A stretch of 64,000 nt of DNA from Carposina sasakii (lineage: Eukaryota; Arthropoda; Insecta; Lepidoptera; Carposinidae): assembly GCA_014607495.2 (NCBI GenBank), contig CP053148.1, positions 5,394,001 through 5,458,000 of the forward strand, in the 5' to 3' direction. Positions 57,494-64,000 of the stretch are shown in pieces. Position numbers and translations under genes: made by a program. Every line of letters starts with the position of its first letter. Within the stretch, counting starts at the first letter, position 1. The notes under the pieces were generated by a model that saw only the letters and a program-made list of their open reading frames with translations, was not told the origin of the DNA and did not search any database.

Positions 57494-57763
57494 TATACAG
57501 GGTGTAACAAAAAGGGTATGTTAAGCGAAAAGCTACGTAAATAGCCTATTCTAGAGAACCTACTCACAAAATTTGAGATTCGAAATCACATGTTTATTTT
57601 TCCCTGTATAGTATGGAGAATTTTTAAACATCTCAGGAATTTTCATACAATCTTGAAAAATAAACATGTGATTTCGAGTCTCAAATTTTGTGGGTAGGTT
57701 CTCTACAGTAGGCTATTTACGTAGCTTTTCGCTTAACATACCCTTTTTGTTACACCCTGTATA
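57494..57763. mobile_element. Fold-back MITE, GTAACAAAAAGGG family, copy 2, in a Helitron-like end
   Basis: 270 bp: TATACAGGGTGTAACAAAAA and TTTTTGTTACACCCTGTATA, arms of about 125 bp including GGGTATGTTAAGCGAAAAGC. The flanks AAACTTTCACATTTA and GGTAATATTAGTAGGAT together rebuild the usual TTTCGCATTTATAATATTAG start of the Helitron-like family, so this MITE inserted into such an element, probably at a TA. Confidence 0.8.
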
Positions 57764-58804
57764 GGTAATATTAGTAGGATTGATATATTTTTGTAAAATC
57801 CAAGTAAAAAAATATATATTTTCCATCTATGAAAGGGTTTGTGTGATCATAAAAATGTTATAGAAGTAATTTCAAGTTACTAAATTGGTTCAAGTAAAAC
57901 AAACTTTGGCTGTTCAAATTAAATAGGTGGGTACTCAGAATTTGAAACCATTTCATCGTATGTAAATGATCCTTTTGAGAAGTATTTTATGAAGACAAAA
58001 GGTTTTTGTGTTTGAAATACTAACGTTTCCTTTTGTCAATCTAGTTAGCATTTACTGCCACTTTTTGTTTGCCGATTTTGTTAAAATTTTCCATTAAATT
58101 TTTATACCGCACATAACTGTTGATATCAGCTGATAATAAATCCGGCATTTGGTTACATTATTGATATATGGTACATAATTAGCAATAACGGTTCCCAAAA
58201 TCTTGTATTGCACCTATTTTTATTGATGGGCCTATATGACATAACACCCCGAATTGAAACAAGTTGAACTTACTACTTATAGTAGTTTTTATTACTAAAA
58301 TTCAGAAATAGTACATGAACTAACAAGAACTATGTACTAGCAAAATTTAAAATGAACCCGATCTTTTTTATCTGCGAGATGATTCAGGGGAATTCAAAAT
58401 AAATACTTTTGAAAACATTACTGAAATAACTTTGAAAGGCCTTTGTTTAAAGTTTCAGCTCTTTCCTTTGAAGGTAAGTTTTCTTTTTATATCCTGGATC
58501 TCGAGTAAAAAAGTAGATAGCATAGTAAATGCATGCAAATGATAAATATATAAGTATTTATTTTTTGGAATTACGAAATTGTGAATATTTTAATCGAGGA
58601 AATAAAAAATTGCTAAAAATATTTAAGTAAGTAGGAACTTAACATAATTTTGCGAATAACGTGCTTGTTACACTGTACACTTATTGCATTGCAAATAAAA
58701 AATAATACAGAAATAAAAAGGTAAGAAGCTTATAAAGACGGTGATTTTGATTGACCGGCTGAGAAATAGCTTGGTAACATTATAAAAATATCAAATATAA
58801 AAAA
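57764..58804. other. No recognisable features
   Basis: Very AT-rich; apart from the rebuilt Helitron-like scrap at 57764-57785, nothing recognised. Confidence 0.4.
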
Positions 58805-58860
58805 TATGATTATGGTGTTCAGTGATGCATCCACATGCATCACTGAACACCATAATCATA
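58805..58860. repeat. Perfect 26-bp inverted repeat, 4-nt loop
   Basis: TATGATTATGGTGTTCAGTG ATGCAT, then CCAC, then the exact reverse complement. No mismatch in either arm; outside the arms the flanks do not pair. The 61-codon plus frame starting in it is chance. Confidence 0.85.
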
Positions 58861-59122
58861 ATGCACACAGACATGAAAGCAGACTTATACTTTATATTCA
58901 TTATGTCACTAATGATAATGATAAAGAAAAATTATCAGGAAAGAACGACAAAATTTACCTACTTGAGAATCCATACTTACATTTAGCATAATAATGAAGA
59001 AGTCCAATGTAAATAGGAATGATGTGATTGGGTTGAAGTTCATCTGAAATAAAAATGTACTAGTTTTGATAGAATTCTGTGTAAGGATAGATCTGGGTAC
59101 TTAGACAATACAAGATCGTGTA
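58861..59122. other. Spacer
   Basis: Nothing recognised. Confidence 0.4.
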
Positions 59123-59205
59123 GCATCGACGTTCGTTGTCGGAACACTACCACAAGAGCGTGTAGACTTCATCACGTGACTTAACGAATGCGCGACAATG
59201 AAGAC
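59123..59205 (+). repeat. Dispersed repeat (CGTTCGTTGTCG), copy 2
   Basis: ATCGACGTTCGTTGTCGGAA then TTCATCACGTGACTTAACGA follow the order seen at 43327-43430. Confidence 0.5.
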
Positions 59206-62200
59206 TAAATGCATACTATGGCATTGTAGCAAAGGTGTCGAACCTCGACCGTACCGATAGAGAAAAAATGTTACTTCTAGCGGTCGAGAAAGGGTGTTAC
59301 TTTATCTAAGTCGAATGATATGAAAGTTCCGACTACGTATTTAAACAAATTAACTCATGGTTTTATAGTAAAAAAAATAAACTACCATTATATTGACAGG
59401 TGGACCATTTTCAAATACCGAATAAAATAATCTAGGTATTTGTGCAATAATTAATGAAACCTACAAACTTTTTAATTCTGGCCGAAGAAAGTTTCAATAT
59501 CTCAACTTTCATAGCCGTTATGTCTATAAATTTTCTTGCCATTTAGACACTAGCGACGCTAAAACTAGACGGGAAAAGCTTGGGACTAAATACATCAATC
59601 AACCTCGTTGGTGGCGCTAGTTATATAGTAAATTTAGTAAAGTAATATGCAACGTAGTTAGACGAATGATAGAGTAAAGTGAAACTGTTTGGTCAATAGT
59701 TAAGCTAAATATTTATACCTACCACCAAATGTCAAAAAATACTAGGCTTTTTTAATTAATAGAAAGATTAACTACTAGTCAAACAGTTGGTATCGAGTGC
59801 GTTCGATTACTTTATATTATTGTTTGCATTTGTAATATTTAGGACTTTTGCAGGCAGCCATTTTATAATAATTATACTAAGCACAGAGATAAAATTAAAT
59901 ACGCTGTTTTATAAGATTTTACTTAGGTATTTCCACTGCTCATCAATTATAATAAATTTCCAATAGAGTGATGACTTTGTTTACGCGTAGAGAACGGAGA
60001 CGCACAAGAAACACCTACGCCACATCAACTGAAGTCATGTTGAAAAATTTAAAACGACGTGTATGAAGGAAAATACTTAGGATATAAAATAACATAATGT
60101 GAGCTAGAATAACATCCAGGTTGACGTGATAACTAGAAATAATGAAGTACTTATTTACTAATTATTAACTACTCATTAATATGTAAGCAACTTTATGAAA
60201 CAAATGAAAATGAAATGAAGTATTTTAAAAGTTAATTAACATTTTAGTAGAATTTGGTAGCAAAATTCAAGTTGTCAGATATTAGAAAGCTTTTAAGATT
60301 AAAATTACTTAACAAATCTAAAGTATTAGAGATATAAAGGAACTACATTTAAAAGCAGATAATTTATATCTAGGTTTTCTAATTTTCAAGTAAAACTCAA
60401 TATTCGACTTTAACATTAATTGGCTACGCTTTACTTTTTTTTGTCATTTTAGTTTTGTGTAGAGTAGTTGCGTAATATTTAGCTTAGTCGGTGGAGGCGC
60501 CCGATGTTAAGCTGTTACATGGTAAAATTTAATTCAACTTTTTGACAATTGAAGTTTAAAGAACAATTTCAAACGTCCACGATAGTCACATCCGGCCCGA
60601 AGTACCATAAGTTAGATGGTATAAATAATTACATTACTAATATGGTTATCTGCCAGTGTAAAACAAGAAACAGATCCGTGTACATTTATTTGCGCAAAAA
60701 AGATATCAATGGTAACAATTGGAGACTCTGTCTCATATAAAAGTGTGTACAAGCGTAATTGAGTGTGTTAAAGCCGCGAAGTAGATAAGAGGAGGAGGCC
60801 TAGTAAAAACACTACCGTCGTAAAACTCAGCATCGCCTTGCCTCGTCCGATCAACAGTGAGCTCCCCTGACAAAGGTGCACCTTTTTATAAATTTCCATA
60901 CAAATCTGCGTGACTTCGTTATTGTCACGGACTTTAATGACACCGTCACTTTGCCGTGCCATAATTTAAGTGCATTTTTATTACCGAGCCTTACGGGGTA
61001 GGGCAGGGCCGGACTAGGGTTGCTCAACATTTCCTAATGTAGTTAAAGTGATGATCAACTAAAATTATGAATAGATTTTCCAAATTGAATTTTATCTTAC
61101 TATGCAATTCTCTGAGTGCTAATGCCTATACGCGCGTGGGTGTAGATTGATATCATACGTACGATAATAGAAACACGATATCTTAAGAGAAGTATACTCT
61201 TTAACTCCTCCGCACTTTCAAGGGCTTTCATTATTGTACGAAAACAAAGGTTTTCATAATAGGTTTGCACTTATAAGTTTCTTGATAGAAATAGTTTCTA
61301 TATACTAAAAGATTAAAAGCTACATATAATACATATAATACTGTATACATACAATACAAAAAGTAGTGTACTTACTTAATGCGCAAAAATCATAGATCTT
61401 GCAATATACCTATACCTATATTATTTTAAGAAACACTACTATGTACTTTAATTTTAACACGCTTTTTTATGTAAATATAGTCGAAGAACTGCTATTTTTT
61501 AATATCAATCCAAAATGTCACGAGCGCAACGATACGAGATAGCAAGAAAAAAAACATAATAATACCAATAACGTACTTATCAATGCTTTGCATGTACGTT
61601 GGTAACCCTTTTTCGAACTGTACAAGAACAGCTTCTAATTAGGAGGGTTGCCAACTGCGTGTACGATTGCCTCCATTATACGAGACAATCATGTATTCCT
61701 ATCACGTGTAGAGTACGGATCTGTATCCAACAAAGTGAAATATGACTGAGAACTTATGTAGGTTCAAAGTTGCAAAGTTCAAAATTACATTGGATTATCA
61801 TGTATTCTCTCTCTGTGTGTTTTTTTTTTTTGGTAAACTTCCCATGAAATTCATTCGCATCTTGAAGTTTGCGTGTATACCTATATACGAGTATTACCCA
61901 CCTATGGATACTTATAGACAGTAGGCAGGACAAGTCGTCTTTACGCATTTCATGCAACTTTAAAAAGATTTCTTTTCATTCCGTCCGGTAAATATGTAGT
62001 TGTTGACACAGAAGAAATTGCGATCTATTCCATTTCAGTACCAGAAAACTAATACCAATGGTATTTGTTAATTGTAGATATAAACGTTCTTTCCTAACGA
62101 ATACCATTGAAAATGCGGCCAAGTTAATCTTTTACGAAAAATTGTAAAGGCAACGATTTTGAACCAACTACAAAATCTTTGCATTATTTCAAAATTTCTA

Positions 62201-62265
62201 ATTTGTTGCATTTGACTGGTTCTCTTGATACTTATAGTGCGTAGTCCGGTCAAAACCAGCAAGCC
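59206..62265. other. No recognisable features over about 3 kb
   Basis: AT-rich. A 64-codon minus frame at 60768-60962 ends in a hydrophobic run (VVFLLGLLLL), but its sequence (GAGCTCACTGTTGATCGG) looks like a dispersed repeat. CAGGGCCGGACTAGGGTTGC (61004) and GAGGGTTGCCAAC (61641) look like hAT-end scraps. Confidence 0.35.
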
Positions 62266-62419
62266 TAGCATGACCTGCGAAACACGATATGATAAAGCGA
62301 TTTATCGACATTTAGCCTGTCAAAAAACGTTAAATAAGTATAGCCGCTATGTTGAATTTTGTATAGAGACGATACGATATCGGATGATACGAATATCCAC
62401 GATCTACGTGGTCATTCTA
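62266..62419 (-). mobile_element. MITE with TAGCATGACC ends, copy 2 (inverted)
   Basis: Starts TAGCATGACCTGCGAAACAC and ends GTGGTCATTCTA; the interior is the reverse complement of 44575-44724 (CGATTTATCGACATTTAGCC, GTTGAATTTTGTATAGAGAC). 154 bp. Confidence 0.65.
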
Positions 62420-62503
62420 GGAGGGCAGAAATAGCGTGCTTTCTAAAGTCTACTTACTCCTCATTTATCACAGGTTGTGTAAATATTTATTAGCTTATTA
62501 TTT

Positions 62504-62618
62504 ATAGTGGACGCCCGCGAGTTCGTCCGCGTTGATGAGAAAATAAAGACCCTGAACTACTAACTCCATACTTAATTTTATTAAAATCGGCAGCGGTTTA
62601 TAAAATTATAGTAGTATT
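62504..62618 (-). mobile_element. Helitron-like fragment
   Basis: On minus it ends CGCGGACGAACTCGCGGGCG TCCACTATA (CTAG decayed to CTAT). It contains TTTTATTAAAATCGGCAGCG on plus, as in the other copies. Confidence 0.45.
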
Positions 62619-62693
62619 TTTAAAAAATTGCCCGGGTCATTGTGTGGCATTTCGAAAAAATTATACTTGAATTTATTATGAGGAATATAAAAT

Positions 62694-63175
62694 GCCGCGT
62701 GGTGCCGGCAGAGAAGAGTTTGTACCACCCCATACCTACCCGGAGCCTAGACGTGTCCGAAAAGCCACTGCGGTCACGGTGGGGCTGGCTCACCGATAAC
62801 ATGTCACCCAGAGAGCTATGGAAAGGTCAATGCTCGGAATCTCGCGAATGGACAAAGTCCAAAACGAGATTATCCGGCAGAAGACCAAAGTGACAGACAT
62901 AGTCTCGAAATGTAGCAGACTGAAGTGGCAGTGGGCCGGCCACATTTGTCGTACAACCGATGGACGGTGGAGTAAACGGGTTCTCGAATGGAGACCGCGC
63001 CTCGGCAAGCGTAGCGTTGGCCTCCGGCCTCCGGCTAGATGGACCGATGACTTAAAGAGGACGGCTGGTAGTGACTGTATGGCAAAAACGGGAGATCGAG
63101 CCATGTGGCGTACACTGGGGGAGGCCTACGTCCAGCAGTGGACTGTAATAAGCTGACGATGACGATGACGATGAT
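62694..63175 (+). pseudogene. LINE 3' end (copy 3) fused to a SINE-like head
   Basis: Head CCGCGTGGTGCCGGCAGAGA AGAGTTTGTACCACCCC as at 43543, then from 62806 the C-terminal part of a LINE RT protein: TQRAMERSMLGIS, IIRQKTKVTDI, LKWQWAGHICRTTDGRWSKR, RPPARWTDDLKRTAGSD and LGEAYVQQWTVIS with a stop, then a GACGATGACGATGACGATGA tail. Open for 117 codons, so relatively recent. It lacks the RT catalytic core and start. The head and LINE sequence in one unit make it a chimera. Confidence 0.75.
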
Positions 63176-63685
63176 AATAATTCGCGCGTAAAGGCATATT
63201 ACTCAGACTTTATGCACGCGGATAATTTAATCATTTGTAAAATTGGAAATAGTTTTGGCCGAAAAGGTAGAGGAGGTAGTGATGTGTGTAATTTGGTAAC
63301 GTGTACACACGAATGCTTCTGTGGATAATAAATAGGTAAACTGTATACAGAATCTGATGGGTAATGGTGGACCCACCTCTCAATATAAAAGAGATACTCA
63401 TGACTGAATAGGTATTTTCATGGATAATAAAACTTAGTATTATCACTAAGGTTAAAAGTCAGTACTTTCGGAGTTATACTGCCATAAAAGTGATCTTAAA
63501 CTAAGAAGTAGCAATGTGTGACAAGTTTTAAAACTATGTAAATAAAAAACTCTTGTTATTTGTTCAGTTGTTTTTTAGTCGCCAATCGCCATTTTCCATT
63601 GTACCTATTAGTTTCCTTTTGATCTGGCTATTCCATGGATACTGACTGTTTTTGTCGTTGAGCCCAGTTTTGTTTAATGGACTAC
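63176..63685. other. No recognisable features
   Basis: AT-rich spacer between two LINE pieces; the 71-codon minus frame is chance. Confidence 0.4.
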
Positions 63686-64000
63686 TGAAATATCTACCAA
63701 ATGGCAACGATGTCCGTTCAAGTCCAAACCCACCAAACAGGACCGATCCAACTACTTCGACGTGTAAGACAGGGTGACGTTATATCCTCCAAAACTCTTC
63801 ACCAACGCGATGGAGGACGTCTTCTAGACGCTACAGTGGGATGGACTAGGCATCAACGTCAACGGTGAATATCTCACGCATCTCCGCTGTGCTGACGATA
63901 TAGTCTTGATGGCTGAATCGCTACAGAACCTGCAAAAAATGCTGTCTAGTCTCAATGCTGCCTCGAGGTGTGTAGGACTTGGGATGAACCTGGACAAGAC
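63686..64000 (+). pseudogene. RTE-like LINE reverse transcriptase fragment, cut by the window edge
   Basis: RNA-directed DNA polymerase of a non-LTR retrotransposon. I read YQMATMSVQVQTHQTGPIQL then VRQGDVIS (finger/palm motif B), a one-base frame slip near 63790, LFTNAMEDVF, an in-frame TAG, WDGLGINVNGEYLTHL, then CADDIVLMAES where the catalytic FADD has F changed to C, and ASRCVGLGMNLDKT at the edge. The frameshift, stop and altered motif make it a dead copy. Continuation beyond 64000 is expected. Confidence 0.8.

Noticed and set aside
58805..58860. miRNA precursor
   Set aside because: Perfect 26-bp stem with a 4-nt loop is too short and too perfect for a typical animal pre-miRNA.
60768..60962. 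64-codon minus-strand frame ending in a membrane-like run
   Set aside because: The DNA looks like a dispersed repeat, and there is no splice or expression evidence.
62790..63104. 104-codon minus-strand frame
   Set aside because: It lies antisense to the LINE coding end read on the plus strand.

Overview
This window looks like AT-rich nuclear DNA from an insect, most probably a moth or butterfly (Lepidoptera). The indications are the frequent TAGGTACCTACC-type words, the very sparse coding DNA, RTE-clade non-LTR retrotransposon pieces of the kind common in Lepidoptera, tRNA-headed SINEs, Helitron-like elements ending in a hairpin plus CTAG, and many small inverted-repeat elements (MITEs). The assignment is recognition by eye, not a database match. 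I see no bacterial genes, CRISPR array, rRNA gene or convincing functional tRNA gene.

Genes. The only host coding sequence I can support lies on the minus strand and consists of exons in long introns: a membrane-type 28-codon exon at 50865-50948, and three exons that join in phase 1 at 33726-33878, 30651-30767 and 26916-27748. The last three give the C-terminal part of a Ser/Pro/Arg-rich protein with two KKxVxF (PP1-docking-like) motifs. The final intron has two possible 3' splice sites 16 nt apart; one leads to a 21-residue tail, the other to a tail of about 276 residues. I do not recognise the family and give no gene symbol. Whether the 50.9 kb exon belongs to the same gene is open.

Transposons. 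Non-LTR pieces: an RTE-like endonuclease fragment at 19.4-19.8 kb; a CR1/Jockey-like RT fragment at 36.3-37.1 kb (minus); another LINE RT scrap at 46.1 kb (minus); three copies of one LINE 3' end at 32.7, 43.5 and 62.8 kb; and an RT domain running off the window end. SINEs: two tRNA-headed families (17.4, 23.1 and 27.9 kb; 20.9 and 21.2 kb) and one ending in a LINE tail and (ATG)n. DNA elements: hAT-like ones at 14.2 kb (8-bp flank, 7/8 match) and 46.4 kb (perfect 8-bp duplication); five MITE families that share TATACAGGGTG-like ends; an 823-bp element with palindromic CATTTCATGAAATG repeats inside each end; a family with GGGGGCCAATTCT ends; and several nested insertions.

Layout. 1-17 kb: mostly unannotated AT-rich DNA with MITEs and Helitron-like pieces. 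17-24 kb: SINEs, nested DNA elements, an endonuclease fragment and MITEs. 24-34 kb: 3' half of the minus-strand gene, with a composite repeat in an intron. 35-39 kb: dense pile-up of MITEs and a LINE fragment. 39-51 kb: intron-like DNA with hAT, SINE and MITE copies, then the upstream exon. 51-64 kb: MITEs, Helitron-like pieces and LINE fragments, with a truncated RT at the right edge.
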